Position numbers and translations under genes: made by a program. Of a stretch of 64,000 bases of DNA, positions 25,252 through 34,020 are shown one piece after another. The stretch is from Cupriavidus oxalaticus (lineage in GTDB: Bacteria > Pseudomonadota > Gammaproteobacteria > Burkholderiales > Burkholderiaceae), in contig NZ_CP069811.1 in assembly GCF_016894385.1 (NCBI RefSeq), forward strand, positions 1,588,501-1,652,500, given 5' to 3'. Numbering within the stretch: position 1 is the stretch's first letter; each line of letters opens with the position of its first letter. Below the pieces are notes generated by a model, which was given only the letters and a program-made list of their open reading frames with translations, searched no databases and had not been told where the DNA came from.

Positions 25252-25486
25252 GCTGGTCTCCTGCGGTTGCTCCCCGTTAGTCTTGCCGACGCCGGGATCG
25301 GTTCTCCGCTTCTCCGCAGTGGATGATTGTTCCCGCTGCCTTCGCCGCGTGTTGGCCCTCGCCTGACGCTACTGCGGCGCCGCATAGACCTGGGCTTGCC
25401 TCCGGGGGCAGTATGACTGCCTCTTGGAGGGCACCCGTCGGTTTGCCAGTCAACTGCCGTGATCACGTTGTCTGGCACATGCCGAT

Positions 25487-25825
25487 TCACACCACCACTT
25501 CCGGCGGTCGCATCTGGCTGCGGCTTGTCGGAACGCCGCGGGGACGACGATGAGCCGTACCGGAGATCTCATGTGCAAGCTGAACACGATCGTGCCCGTC
25601 AGCGCCCAGGGCGCGTGCCAGCAGGTCGCGATTTTCCCTGAGTTGTCTTACTGAGTGACGCAAATACCTCAGAACACGATATGCGATGTCCGGGCTGCCA
25701 CCCTCTGCCCGAATATGCCGGATACGTGCGATCTGTGCGCGAACGCGCTTGCGGGACTCTTCGATTGCGCGCTCTTGCCGCAAGGCCTGCCGCGCGTCGA
25801 CAGAGCTATATGCAACCTTTGACAT
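25487..25825 (-). CDS. Small basic hypothetical protein
   Basis: A 112-residue protein rich in Arg and Ala, starting MSKVAYSSVDARQALRQERA and predicted to be mostly helical up to about residue 80 (LRYLRHSVRQLRENRDLLARAL), with a Pro/Arg-rich tail. No signal peptide, membrane span or recognised family. Its GC content is lower than that of the surrounding genes. ATG at 25825 has GGGAGCGC a few bases upstream. It is flanked by a DUF899 gene and a truncated paiB in a region that looks rearranged, so it may be an unstable or recently acquired gene. Confidence 0.5.
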   Translation of the reverse strand: MSKVAYSSVDARQALRQERAIEESRKRVRAQIARIRHIRAEGGSPDIAYRVLRYLRHSVRQLRENRDLLARALGADGHDRVQLAHEISGTAHRRPRGVPTSRSQMRPPEVVV

Positions 25826-25970
25826 GGTGCGCTCCCAAATAGCAAGGCATCACGAATGGTCACTTAAGCAACATTGCAGAACGTCCGAATTTGCTGCTCC
25901 AGTATCGGACTCATCGACGCATACAGGGCGACCCGTCGCCCTGCAAAAAAAATAGAAAAAGACGGCCGTT

Positions 25971-26462
25971 GTGTCAACGAAGCCGTGGCAGCAGCTTTCC
26001 GGAGGCCTTTGCGTAGGGTCCCAGGCAAGTTGCCCGGACTGCGCTGCCGGCACGCCGGTCATGGTCGTCTTTCGGGGCGCCGAGGCCTACATCTCGCCAA
26101 ACTGGTACCCGAGCAAGCACGAGGCGCACCGCCAGGTGCCGACCTGGAACTACGAGGTGGTACACGCGCACGGCATGCTCACCGTGCATGACGACGAACG
26201 CTTCGCCCGGCGCATTGTCGCGCGCCTGACGCGCCGCCATGAGGCGGACGAACCCATGCCATGGAAGATGGGCGATTCCGCGCCCGAATTCATCGACGGC
26301 CTGCTGCGCCATATCGTCGGCATCGAGATAGCGCTCACCTCGCTGCAGGGCAAGGTCAAGCTGAGCCAGAACCGGGAAGCGCGCGACCGGCTGGGTGCCG
26401 CGCAATCGCTGGCAGCACGGGGATACGGCGAGCTTGCGCAGTCAATGCGCCGCGCCCGATAA
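25971..26462 (+). pseudogene. 5'-truncated FMN-binding regulator (PaiB family)
   Basis: A 163-codon frame whose residues from about 27 on match the C-terminal two thirds of PaiB/FMN-binding split-barrel proteins: VVFRGAEAYISPNWYPSKHEA, VPTWNYEVVHAHGML, EFIDGLLRHIVGIEIALTSLQGKVKLSQNR. The family is normally about 205 residues and starts with a segment like MYIPAHF...; that N-terminal quarter is missing. The upstream 26 residues (MSTKPWQQLSGGLCVGSQ...) are foreign to the family. There is no good ribosome-binding site. The gene is most likely a remnant whose 5' end was lost in a rearrangement, although a short product cannot be excluded. Confidence 0.7.
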
Positions 26463-26485
26463 CGGGTAAGGCAGGAATCGAAAAA

Positions 26486-26506
26486 GGCGAGCCGCCCGGG
26501 CTCGCC
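26486..26506. terminator. Bidirectional rho-independent terminator
   Basis: GGCGAGCC (26486-26493) pairs with GGCTCGCC (26499-26506), with AAAAA before and CCTTTCT after. It lies between the paiB remnant and the convergent tannase-family gene and can end both transcripts. Confidence 0.75.
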
Positions 26507-26531
26507 CCTTTCTGCTACGCCTGCCTCCGCA

Positions 26532-28274
26532 TCATTGCGTCGCGCAGGTAAAGCTCGCTGCCACGTTGACATCGCCGGAGCCGTTGTACTTCGGCCAGGT
26601 CGGGTACTCGCACAGCGGCCGCGTGCGGCCCGGCACGCCGACCGTGTCGGTCACCGTCAGCGAAGCCGGCGCGGTGCCCTGCTCGACCCACTGCTCCAGT
26701 GCCGTCAGCGAATCCCACGCAGCATTGAACACCGAGCTCACCGAGTGGCCATAGCCCGGGATCTCGTAGTAGCGCATGAAGTTGCTGACATTGCCCGCGC
26801 CCATCGCGCCCTGTACCCGCGTGAAGTAGTCCTCCGTCGCACGCGTGCTGACCAGCGCATCGGACATGCCGTGCGCCATCAGGATCTTGCCGCCCTTGTT
26901 CATGAACGCGGACAGGTCGGTCTTGTTGATGTCCTGCAGGCCGGCAAGCTGGCTGATGCGGTCCTGCCAGGGTCCCGGGTTCTGGGGGTCGAGCGTGAGC
27001 GAGTTGAAGGTCGGATCGCGCGTGACGAAGTAGCGCACCCACTGGTCCCAGAACACGCTCAGGTATGGCGCGGTAGCCGGCATCGGATTGGCCGGGGCAT
27101 CGAGGTTGAGCGCCAGCGCAATGACCGTCGGCTGGACGGATGCGTTGCCGGACATGCCGAGGTCGGCGCCCCAGACGTTGAAGCCCGGATACTGCGTTTC
27201 GCCGCTGCCCAGCGCATAGCCGAACACGATCTGCGAGTTGTACACCTGCAGCGCGTTGATCTGCGCGTCGGACAGGCAGGTGTCGCCGGTGTCGGCACCG
27301 TTGGCGCAGCGGACCGGCTGGCCATTGAGCATGGCCGTGGACGGGTCGAAGCTGGCATTGCAGGCGGCGACATTGCTGATCAGGCCGTCGTTGACACCGT
27401 CGAGGTTGTCGCACGCGGCAATGGCGGCGTCGTACAGCACCTTGCGCTTGGGCTGGTTCGGGTAGGCGCCCGGCGCGGCCAGCGCGCGGGTGATGCGGCC
27501 GAACTGCAGGTTCAGGCTGGCGGCGTTCCAGGCGGGATAGAGCACGATGGCGCCATCCCAGTCCTGCGGCCAGCGCTGCACCACGGCCAGCGCCTCGCGG
27601 CCGCCGGTCGATCCGCCGGCAAAGTAGGCCTTCTTCGGGCCATCGGCCTGGTAGTGCATCTGGATCAGCGCGATCGCGACGTCGCGCGTCTTCTTCAGTG
27701 CATCGCTGGCGTAGTTGCTGAGCGCCTCGTCATTGGTGCCGAACGAGCCGTCGCGGCTGCCGAGCGCGCCCGCCTGGTGGCCGGAATCGCTGGCGAAGGT
27801 GGCATAGCCGCGCGCCAGCGGCGAAGGCTGGTCGGTCGGGCCGGCCGGCACATTGCCTGCCGTGTTGGGAATGGTGCCGTCATAGCCGCCGCCGCCGAAC
27901 ATCACCACCTTCTGGTTCCAGCTGGCGGGCATGTTGATTTCGAACCGGATCGGTGGCGCCGTCGGATCGACGGGTGCGATGGTCCCGGTCACCTTGCAAT
28001 ATGCGCCAGTGCCCAGCTGGCCGCCGCCGGTCGCCGGCACCATGTCGGCCTCGGCAACCGTTGCGCCCTTGGTGGGCAGGCCGATGCTGCCTGACGGGAC
28101 GGTCTTGCCCGGCAGGTTCTGGCATGCCACCGGGGTCTTTGCCGGCGGGGGATGGTCGTCGTCACCACCGCCGCCGCCACAGGCAGTCAGCACAAGGCCG
28201 GCCGCGGTCGCAACAACGACGGGTGCCAGTTTGAAGGTCACTGGCAAAACTCTGCTTTGCATGTCGGTTGACAT
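26532..28274 (-). CDS. Tannase/feruloyl-esterase family lipoprotein
   Basis: A 580-residue secreted esterase. The N-terminus has a hydrophobic segment ending in the lipobox LVLTACGGGGG, so the mature protein should be lipid-anchored in the envelope. The family is marked by INMPASWNQKVVMFGGGGYDG, the nucleophile region AYFAGGSTGGREALAVVQRWP (Gly-x-Ser-x-Gly), and GGKILMAHGMSDALV near the catalytic aspartate, with GYGHSV for the histidine. Such enzymes cleave gallate or ferulate esters. The start at 28274 (MSTDMQSRVLP) follows a GGAGAAGAC ribosome-binding site; the longer frame lacks one. Single gene. Confidence 0.88.
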   Translation of the reverse strand: MSTDMQSRVLPVTFKLAPVVVATAAGLVLTACGGGGGDDDHPPPAKTPVACQNLPGKTVPSGSIGLPTKGATVAEADMVPATGGGQLGTGAYCKVTGTIAPVDPTAPPIRFEINMPASWNQKVVMFGGGGYDGTIPNTAGNVPAGPTDQPSPLARGYATFASDSGHQAGALGSRDGSFGTNDEALSNYASDALKKTRDVAIALIQMHYQADGPKKAYFAGGSTGGREALAVVQRWPQDWDGAIVLYPAWNAASLNLQFGRITRALAAPGAYPNQPKRKVLYDAAIAACDNLDGVNDGLISNVAACNASFDPSTAMLNGQPVRCANGADTGDTCLSDAQINALQVYNSQIVFGYALGSGETQYPGFNVWGADLGMSGNASVQPTVIALALNLDAPANPMPATAPYLSVFWDQWVRYFVTRDPTFNSLTLDPQNPGPWQDRISQLAGLQDINKTDLSAFMNKGGKILMAHGMSDALVSTRATEDYFTRVQGAMGAGNVSNFMRYYEIPGYGHSVSSVFNAAWDSLTALEQWVEQGTAPASLTVTDTVGVPGRTRPLCEYPTWPKYNGSGDVNVAASFTCATQ

Positions 28275-28576
28275 TTGTCTTCTCCACGGTGTCTCCTGGG
28301 GGGACGGGATAGCGCCAGCGGGACCGGCCCGGCGGGATATCCCCGGTGCCTGCGTCTGCATTCGGCATGCCAGCGCGCAGGTGATGAGACGGATGTGGAG
28401 CGCGAAATATGTTCCGCGTTGCAGAAGCGGAGGGCCGGGTAGTTCTTGCTTGGAGGCGTCACACGCGCGCCCGGCCGGCGGCGAGAAGATCTTTCAATCG
28501 AATGGCAAAAACGGCCCGGCAGGCCGCCGGCCATGCGGCGGTCGGAGGGCGGACTTGCCGGCGCCTTGCGCAGTGA
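28275..28576. other. Intergenic region upstream of the tannase-family gene
   Basis: About 300 bp between two leftward genes. It must carry the tannase-family promoter and the 3' end of the aldolase transcript. No clear terminator hairpin with a T-tail or operator was recognised. Confidence 0.45.
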
Positions 28577-29599
28577 TCAGGCCGCGGCGTTCTCCATCGC
28601 CGCTTCGTATTGTCCCAGGCACGCCATGGCGTTGAGCCGCGAGCGCTGCAGCAGCGCCCGTTGCGCCAGCGCCGCGTTGGCCGGCTCGCCGCGCCACGCC
28701 AGCAATGGCGGCTCCTGCAAGGCGCGCCCGTAGGAGAAGCTGAGCCGCCAGGGCAACGGGCCCAGCCGGTTCATCGCGTCGAGATTGGCCGTGGCTTCGG
28801 CAGGCGTCTGGCCGCCGGACAGGAAAAAAATACCTGGCACGGCGGCGGGCACGGTGCGCCTGAGCACCTTCAGGGTCTGCGCGGCTACCTCTGCCGGCGC
28901 TGCCTGTCCGGCATCCTTGCCGGGGAGCACCATGCTGGGCTTCAGCAGCATGTGCTCGAACACCACCGCATGTTGCTGCAAGGCGTCGAACACCTCATGC
29001 AGCACGGCTTCGGTGACTTCCGCGCAGCGCGCCATGGTGTGCGCGCCATCCATCAGCACCTCGGGTTCGACGATGGGCACGATGCCTGCCTCCTGGCAGA
29101 TCGCGGCATAGCGCGCCAGTGCCTCGGCATTGGCGCGAATGGCAAGCCGGCCCGGCAGCCGGTCGGAGACGTTGTAGACCGCGCGCCATTTGGCAAAGCG
29201 CGCGCCCTGCTGGCGATAGCCGGCAAGCCGTTTTGCCAGCCCGTCGAGGCCCTCGGTGATTTCGTCCCCGGGTGCATGCGCAAGCGCGAGCTTGCCCTTG
29301 TCCACCTTGATGCCGGGCACGATGCCCTGGCGCGCGGCCAGTTCCGGCAGCGGCGTGCCATCGTCGGCCCGCTGGCCCAGCGTCTCCTCGTACAGGATCA
29401 CGCCGCTGATGAACTCGGCCAGTCCCGGCGTGGACAGGAGCAGGTTGCGCCACGCCCTGCGGCTTTCCTCGTTGGATGCCACGCCGATGCGATCGAACCG
29501 CTTGGCGATGGTCGGCCCGCTTTCGTCGGCGGCCAGCAGGCCTTTGGCGCCATGCACCATGGCGTCGACGGTGGCTTGCAGTTCGCTTCTGGTGTCCAT
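28577..29599 (-). CDS. Fructose-bisphosphate aldolase, class I
   Basis: A 340-residue Schiff-base aldolase of the eukaryote-like class I type, interconverting fructose 1,6-bisphosphate with two triose phosphates. Family motifs are GLLAADESGPTIAKRF, the substrate region ILYEETLGQ, GIVPGIKVDKG, VPIVEPEVLMDG, the Schiff-base lysine region FEHMLLKPSMVLPG, and GIFFLSGGQTPAEATANL. The ATG at 29599 has GGAGCAACGTC upstream. It is unrelated in sequence to the class II aldolase CbbA 5 kb away, so the locus has two independent aldolases. It may serve gluconeogenesis or sedoheptulose bisphosphate metabolism outside the cbb operon. Confidence 0.92.
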   Translation of the reverse strand: MDTRSELQATVDAMVHGAKGLLAADESGPTIAKRFDRIGVASNEESRRAWRNLLLSTPGLAEFISGVILYEETLGQRADDGTPLPELAARQGIVPGIKVDKGKLALAHAPGDEITEGLDGLAKRLAGYRQQGARFAKWRAVYNVSDRLPGRLAIRANAEALARYAAICQEAGIVPIVEPEVLMDGAHTMARCAEVTEAVLHEVFDALQQHAVVFEHMLLKPSMVLPGKDAGQAAPAEVAAQTLKVLRRTVPAAVPGIFFLSGGQTPAEATANLDAMNRLGPLPWRLSFSYGRALQEPPLLAWRGEPANAALAQRALLQRSRLNAMACLGQYEAAMENAAA

Positions 29600-29720
29600 G
29601 ACGTTGCTCCGCGAGGTGGGTATAGCAACAAGCATTGGCGCCTGGGTGCGAATGCGCAAGCGCCGGGCGTGCGGGGCGTCGCGAACCGGAGAATGGAGGA
29701 GCGGGGGAAACTCGATGGCA

Positions 29721-30737
29721 TCATGGGCCAGCAAGGCCCGTACTCCCCGATGGACCGCACCCCGCGCCGGCGGCATCCGGCCGGCGTTCCGCAAGGGCCT
29801 CCAGCAACGAGGCGGACGGCACGAAAAACAGGTTGCCGCTGACCGCCTCGCTGAAATCCAGCAGCCGGTCATAGTTGCCGGGCGGGCGCCCCACGAACAT
29901 GTTCTCGAGCATCTGCTCGACCGGCGCGGGAGAGCGGGCGTAGCCGATAAAGAAGGTACCGAACTCGCCCTTGCCCGGTTGCCCGAACGGCATGTTGTCC
30001 CGCAGGATCTTCACTTCCTCGCCGTTCTCGACCAGCGTCGTCAGCGCGCTGTGCGACCAGGACGGCTTGACCGCATCGTCGAGCTCGATGTCCGACAGCT
30101 TGGTGCGGCCGATGATCTTTTCCTGCGCCTCGACGGTCAGGTCGTTCCAGGCGGCCATGTTGTGCAGGTACTTCTGCGTCAGCACATAGCTCCCGCCCGC
30201 AAACGCCGCGTCTTCGGCGCCGATGATGGTGAAGCGGACGGCATCATTGCCTTCGGGGTTCTCGGTGCCGTCGACAAAGCCCACCATGCTGCGCATGTCG
30301 AAGTAGCGGAAGCCGTGCACTTCATCGACCACCGTCACGGCGTCGCCGAGCCGCGCCATCAGCTGCGTGGCAAGCTCGAAGCACAGGTCCATCTGGTCCG
30401 CGCGGATATGCAGCAGCAGGTCGCCCGGCGTGGCCATGGCACGGCGCGCGCCGGTGCCGAACTCGCGGAAAGGATGCAGCGAGGCCGGCCGCGGCTGTCC
30501 GAACAGCCGGTCCCAGGCATCCGACCCAAAGCCGCAGATGCATGAAAGGTTGCCGCCCTGGACGCGCTTGCCTACGGCGCGAACCAGCGCGGCCACGTCC
30601 GCGCACCACGCCCGCACGGTGTCGGCGTGCGCGGCGCCGGGTGAAAGGGTGGCGACGATGAATATCGCGCTACGGGTGATGGGACTGCAGACGGCTTGCG
30701 GCTCGGCGGCGGTATCTGGCATCGGTTCGAATGTCAT
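29721..30737 (-). CDS. DyP-type heme peroxidase
   Basis: A 338-residue dye-decolourising peroxidase. The distal-side motif GFVDGTENP, with its catalytic aspartate, follows RSMV in the middle of the protein; the proximal heme region SWSHSALT lies about 75 residues further on, and the C-terminal NMFVGRPPGNYDRLLDFSEAVSGNLFFVPS is typical of class P (YfeX-like) proteins. There is no signal peptide, so the enzyme is cytosolic. ATG at 30737 or the in-frame ATG at 30722 are both possible; neither has a strong Shine-Dalgarno. It lies between the class I aldolase and a small ORF; a joint operon is possible. Confidence 0.88.
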   Translation of the reverse strand: MTFEPMPDTAAEPQAVCSPITRSAIFIVATLSPGAAHADTVRAWCADVAALVRAVGKRVQGGNLSCICGFGSDAWDRLFGQPRPASLHPFREFGTGARRAMATPGDLLLHIRADQMDLCFELATQLMARLGDAVTVVDEVHGFRYFDMRSMVGFVDGTENPEGNDAVRFTIIGAEDAAFAGGSYVLTQKYLHNMAAWNDLTVEAQEKIIGRTKLSDIELDDAVKPSWSHSALTTLVENGEEVKILRDNMPFGQPGKGEFGTFFIGYARSPAPVEQMLENMFVGRPPGNYDRLLDFSEAVSGNLFFVPSASLLEALAERRPDAAGAGCGPSGSTGLAGP

Positions 30738-30818
30738 GCGATTTGAACAACAACAATAGGAGAACGAAGCACCGCTTTCAACCGGACCGTGGCCACGCCG
30801 GCCACGGCCCCTCACCGT

Positions 30819-31016
30819 TCAGCCGCCCAGTTCCTGGAAGGCGTGGCCATTGGCCTCCAGCCCCTTCAGGACGTCCGGCGCCAGCTCGTTCTCCCAGACG
30901 TGGCCTTCAAGCTGCCACTGGCTGGCATCCGCCAGGTCGGGCAATCCCGCGCCCTTGCGCACGTAGAGGCCGAGCGTCGGCCGCTTCGGGTTGATGTAGA
31001 AGTCGAACTGCTGCAT
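30819..31016 (-). CDS. Small hypothetical protein
   Basis: A 65-residue, acidic-to-neutral protein, MQQFDFYINPKRPTLGLYV..., with aromatic residues (FDFYINP, QWQLEGHVWENE) and no signal peptide. No family recognised. It lies directly downstream of the clpG-like gene on the same strand. A threefold repeat of a Shine-Dalgarno-containing 14-mer precedes its ATG, which strongly suggests it is really translated and cotranscribed with the chaperone gene. Its role is unknown; an accessory peptide of the disaggregase is a possibility worth testing. Confidence 0.65.
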   Translation of the reverse strand: MQQFDFYINPKRPTLGLYVRKGAGLPDLADASQWQLEGHVWENELAPDVLKGLEANGHAFQELGG

Positions 31017-31019
31017 GTC

Positions 31020-31061
31020 GGGTCTCCTAAAGCGGGTCTCCTAAAGCGGGTCTCCTAAAGC
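31020..31061 (-). repeat. Three tandem 14-bp units, each carrying a Shine-Dalgarno
   Basis: Minus-strand unit GCTTTAGGAGACCC occurs three times head to tail (31061-31048, 31047-31034, 31033-31020) without a mismatch. Each copy holds AGGAG. The first copy contains the last codons and TAG stop of the clpG-like gene (31057-31055); the third copy ends 4 bp before the ATG of the 65-aa gene. Copy number 3 x 14 bp = 42 bp preserves phase relative to the upstream frame. Confidence 0.9.
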
Positions 31062-33733
31062 TGGCTGATGACCACCTCGCCATTGGTCTTGTCATAGCCG
31101 AGTCCGACACTGTCGCCTGACTTCAGCTTGTCGCCCAGGATCTCCCTGGCCAGCCGGGTCTCGACTTCCTGCCGGATCTGGCGCTTCAGCTCGCGCGCAC
31201 CGAACTCGGGCCGGTAGCCGACCTCGACCAGGTGGTCGAGCAGGCCATCGTCCACCTTCACCGTGATGTCCTGTGCCGCCGCCGTGCGCACCACGCGATC
31301 GAGCTGGATCTGCACCACCGAGCGGATGTTGTCGCGCGACAGCGCATGGAACACGATGATGTCGTCGATACGATTGAGGAACTCGGGCCGGAAATGCCCC
31401 TTCAGCACCTTCATCAAGGCCTCGCGCACGTCTTCTTCAGGCATGCGCTTGCCCTCGGGCTGCTCAAGGTTGCCCATGATGATCGATGCGCCCAGGTTGC
31501 TGGTGGCGATGATGATGGTGTTGCTGAAGTCCACCACGCGCCCCTTGCCGTCGGTGAGCCGGCCATCGTCGAACACCTGCAGCAGCACGTTGCTCACATC
31601 CGGCTGGGCCTTCTCGATCTCGTCCAGCAGGATCACGCTGTAGGGCCGCCGCCGCACGCGTTCGGTCAGTTGCCCGCCTTCGTCATGGCCCACGTAGCCG
31701 GGCGGCGCGCCGATCAGCCGGGCCACCGCGTGGCGCTCCATGTATTCCGACATGTCGATGCGGATGATCGACTGCTCGTCGCCGAACACCGTTTCCGCCA
31801 GCGCCTTGGCAAGTTCTGTCTTGCCGACGCCGGTGGGCCCGAGGAACAGGAAGGTCGCAATCGGGCGATGCTGCTGGCCAAGCCCCGCGCGCGACAAGCG
31901 TACGGCATCGCTCACTGCCACCACCGCGTCGTCCTGCCCGACCACGCGTTCACGCAGTTTCTCTTCCATCTGCAAGAGTTTCTGCCGCTCCTCCTGCGTG
32001 AGGTCAGCCACGGGTATGCCCGTCAGGCGCGACACCACCTCGGCAATGGCCGCCACCGTGACTTCGAGCGTTTCCGAGCCGGTCTTGCGCTGCCAGGCCT
32101 CGGTCTTCTCGTCGAGCTGCTGCTGCTTGCCGCCGATGCGCTCCTCGAAGCCCTTGGCTTCATCGAAGCGCTTGCGCGACGATGCATAGTCCTGTTCGCG
32201 CTTGAGCTGGGCGATCTCGGCCTCCAGTTCCTGGATTTCGGCGGGGCGCGAGGTGGAGCCGATGCGCACGCGCGCCGCGGCCTGGTCGATCAGGTCGATG
32301 GCCTTGTCCGGCAGGTAGCGCGACGTGATGTAGCGGTCCGACAGTTCCGCGGCGGCGACAAAGGCATCGTCGGCAAACGTGACCTGGTGGTGCGCCTCGA
32401 GCTTGTCGCGCAGCCCGCGCAGGATGACGATGGTCTGCTCGACCGACGGCTCCGGCACCAGCACCGGCTGGAAACGGCGCTCCAGCGCCGCATCCTTCTC
32501 GATGTGCTTCTGGTATTCGTTCAGCGTGGTCGCACCGATCAGGCTCAGTTCGCCCCGCGCCAGCGCAGGCTTGAGCACGTTGGCGATGTCCAGGCCGCCC
32601 TCCCCGCCGCCCTGCCCCGCGCCGACGATGGTGTGAAGCTCATCGATGAACAGGATGAGTTCTTCGTTCTTCTCGGTCACCTCGTCGATCAGTTGCTTGG
32701 CGCGCTCCTCGAATTCGCCGCGGTACTTGGCGCCGGCCACCATCGAGTTGATGTTGACCTCCACCAGCCGCTTGCCGCGCAGCACCTCCGGCACGTCGCC
32801 GTTGACGATGCGCTGCGCCAGCCCTTCCACGATCGCGGTCTTGCCCACACCCGGCTCGCCGATCAGCACCGGGTTGTTCTTCTTGCGCCGCGCCAGCACT
32901 TCAATGGTGTTCTCGATCTCCAGCGCGCGCCCGAGCACCGGATCGAGCTTGCCCTGCCGCGCCATGGCCGTCAGGTCGCGCCCGAACTTGTCGAGCGTGG
33001 GCGTGCCGGTCGGCGTATCGACGCGGCCATCCTCCGCGCCCTTGCCGACCACCTTCACCACTTTCTGCCGCAGCGCCTCGGGCGTTACGCCGTACTTCCT
33101 GAGCAGCGTGCCGGCAATGCTGTCCGGCACCATCGACAAGCCGATCAGCAGGTGTTCGGGCCCGACGTAGGAATGCCCGAGCTCGCGCGAAGCCTGGAAG
33201 GCGTACTGGAACACCTTCTTCAACCGCGGCGAGATGCTCATCTTTTCGAGCGAGGCGTCAGCGCCCGCCGTGCCGGTCTGGGCGTGCTGGTCGATATAGC
33301 CCTGGATATCCTCCGGCGATAGCTTCAGCTCCTTGAGCAGCGCCGTGCCGACGTCGGTGTCGGCCAGCACATAAAGCAGGTGCTCGGTGTCGAGCTCGTT
33401 GCGCCGCAGTTCGTGCGCCTTCTCGGCGGCGCGCTGCAGCAGCTCCAGCGTCTGCTCGCTGAAGGCATCGGTAACATCGACGGATTCGCGCGGCACTTCG
33501 GCGGTGAAGCCGCCATGCTCGCCCTCGTCTATTCCGCCTCCCAGCCCCCTGAAGAAGCGCGACAACCCGCCGCCGCCCAGCAGCGAGTCGAAGGGATTGA
33601 GCATTTCCTGGTGGCGCATCAACTGGCGGTAATCGTAGTCGCAGATCGACATGGTCTTGCGCTCGCCGTCCTGGACCACGGTCACGCGCGCCACGGCGGG
33701 ACGCGCATTGCAGATTTCACATAGGGTCGGCAT
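31055..33733 (-). CDS. ClpG/ClpK-type stand-alone disaggregase (AAA+ HSP100)
   Basis: An 892-residue double-AAA+ chaperone. The N-terminus ([19 protein letters not shown]...[12 protein letters not shown]) has a CxxC and later cysteine as in the zinc-binding N1 domain of ClpG/ClpK. A Clp-N repeat domain follows (about 85-225: [32 protein letters not shown]), then AAA-1 ([28 protein letters not shown]), a short middle domain, and AAA-2 ([24 protein letters not shown]). After the second Walker B the protein reads [18 protein letters not shown], without the (I/L/V)GF loop that docks ClpP, so it should unfold aggregates without a protease. Known ClpG/ClpK proteins give heat tolerance. Confidence 0.88.
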   Translation of the reverse strand: MPTLCEICNARPAVARVTVVQDGERKTMSICDYDYRQLMRHQEMLNPFDSLLGGGGLSRFFRGLGGGIDEGEHGGFTAEVPRESVDVTDAFSEQTLELLQRAAEKAHELRRNELDTEHLLYVLADTDVGTALLKELKLSPEDIQGYIDQHAQTGTAGADASLEKMSISPRLKKVFQYAFQASRELGHSYVGPEHLLIGLSMVPDSIAGTLLRKYGVTPEALRQKVVKVVGKGAEDGRVDTPTGTPTLDKFGRDLTAMARQGKLDPVLGRALEIENTIEVLARRKKNNPVLIGEPGVGKTAIVEGLAQRIVNGDVPEVLRGKRLVEVNINSMVAGAKYRGEFEERAKQLIDEVTEKNEELILFIDELHTIVGAGQGGGEGGLDIANVLKPALARGELSLIGATTLNEYQKHIEKDAALERRFQPVLVPEPSVEQTIVILRGLRDKLEAHHQVTFADDAFVAAAELSDRYITSRYLPDKAIDLIDQAAARVRIGSTSRPAEIQELEAEIAQLKREQDYASSRKRFDEAKGFEERIGGKQQQLDEKTEAWQRKTGSETLEVTVAAIAEVVSRLTGIPVADLTQEERQKLLQMEEKLRERVVGQDDAVVAVSDAVRLSRAGLGQQHRPIATFLFLGPTGVGKTELAKALAETVFGDEQSIIRIDMSEYMERHAVARLIGAPPGYVGHDEGGQLTERVRRRPYSVILLDEIEKAQPDVSNVLLQVFDDGRLTDGKGRVVDFSNTIIIATSNLGASIIMGNLEQPEGKRMPEEDVREALMKVLKGHFRPEFLNRIDDIIVFHALSRDNIRSVVQIQLDRVVRTAAAQDITVKVDDGLLDHLVEVGYRPEFGARELKRQIRQEVETRLAREILGDKLKSGDSVGLGYDKTNGEVVISQL

Positions 33734-33800
33734 GATGGACTTTCCTCCACAGGTAGGTCACGTTGCACGGTGATTCGCCTGATGCGATATGGGCCTGCAA

Positions 33801-33935
33801 CTACGTCACCGCGGATCGCACCACGCGCACGGGCACCGATTTGTACGAAGGCGTGCCACTGTCCGCGTCGATGTAGTCGGCGGAACCAGCCGGTTGGCCG
33901 GGCAGGCGCTCGCAGTACTGAAGCGCTTCACTGCG
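33801..33935 (-). pseudogene. cbbB: C-terminal remnant of cbbB (formate-dehydrogenase-like molybdopterin oxidoreductase)
   Basis: Reading leftward, an open frame gives QYCERLPGQPAGSADYIDA followed by DSGTPSYKSVPVRVVRSAVT and a TAG stop at 33803-33801. The DSGTPSYKSVPVRV ending is typical of the C-terminus of FdhF/YdeP-type oxidoreductases. In the related Cupriavidus necator H16 chromosomal operon, cbbB, coding for such a protein, follows cbbA directly (established gene order). Here only about 39 codons remain, on the same strand and just beyond cbbA, separated from it by a repeat-like hairpin. The rest of the ~700-codon gene is absent. I take this as a deletion relic; about 33921-33935 may no longer be original sequence. 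Confidence 0.7.
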
Positions 33936-33960
33936 TGGATGCTCCGGCCCTCTCCCCCAC

Positions 33961-33984
33961 CCCTCTCCCGCAGGCGGGAGAGGG
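33961..33984. terminator. GC-rich hairpin after cbbA
   Basis: CCCTCTCCCGC (33961-33971) and GCGGGAGAGGG (33974-33984) form an 11-bp stem with a 2-nt loop, about 40 bp downstream of cbbA in the direction of transcription. It has no T-tail. It resembles dispersed intergenic hairpins of this genus and may now end the cbb transcript after loss of cbbB. Confidence 0.55.
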
Positions 33985-34020
33985 GAGCGTATGCGGGAGG
34001 CGGTGGTACTGCGAGCGCCG

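Noticed and set aside
33961..33984. Possible tRNA or small RNA gene in the hairpin after cbbA
   Set aside because: The structure is a single simple stem with a 2-nt loop; no cloverleaf or promoter features.
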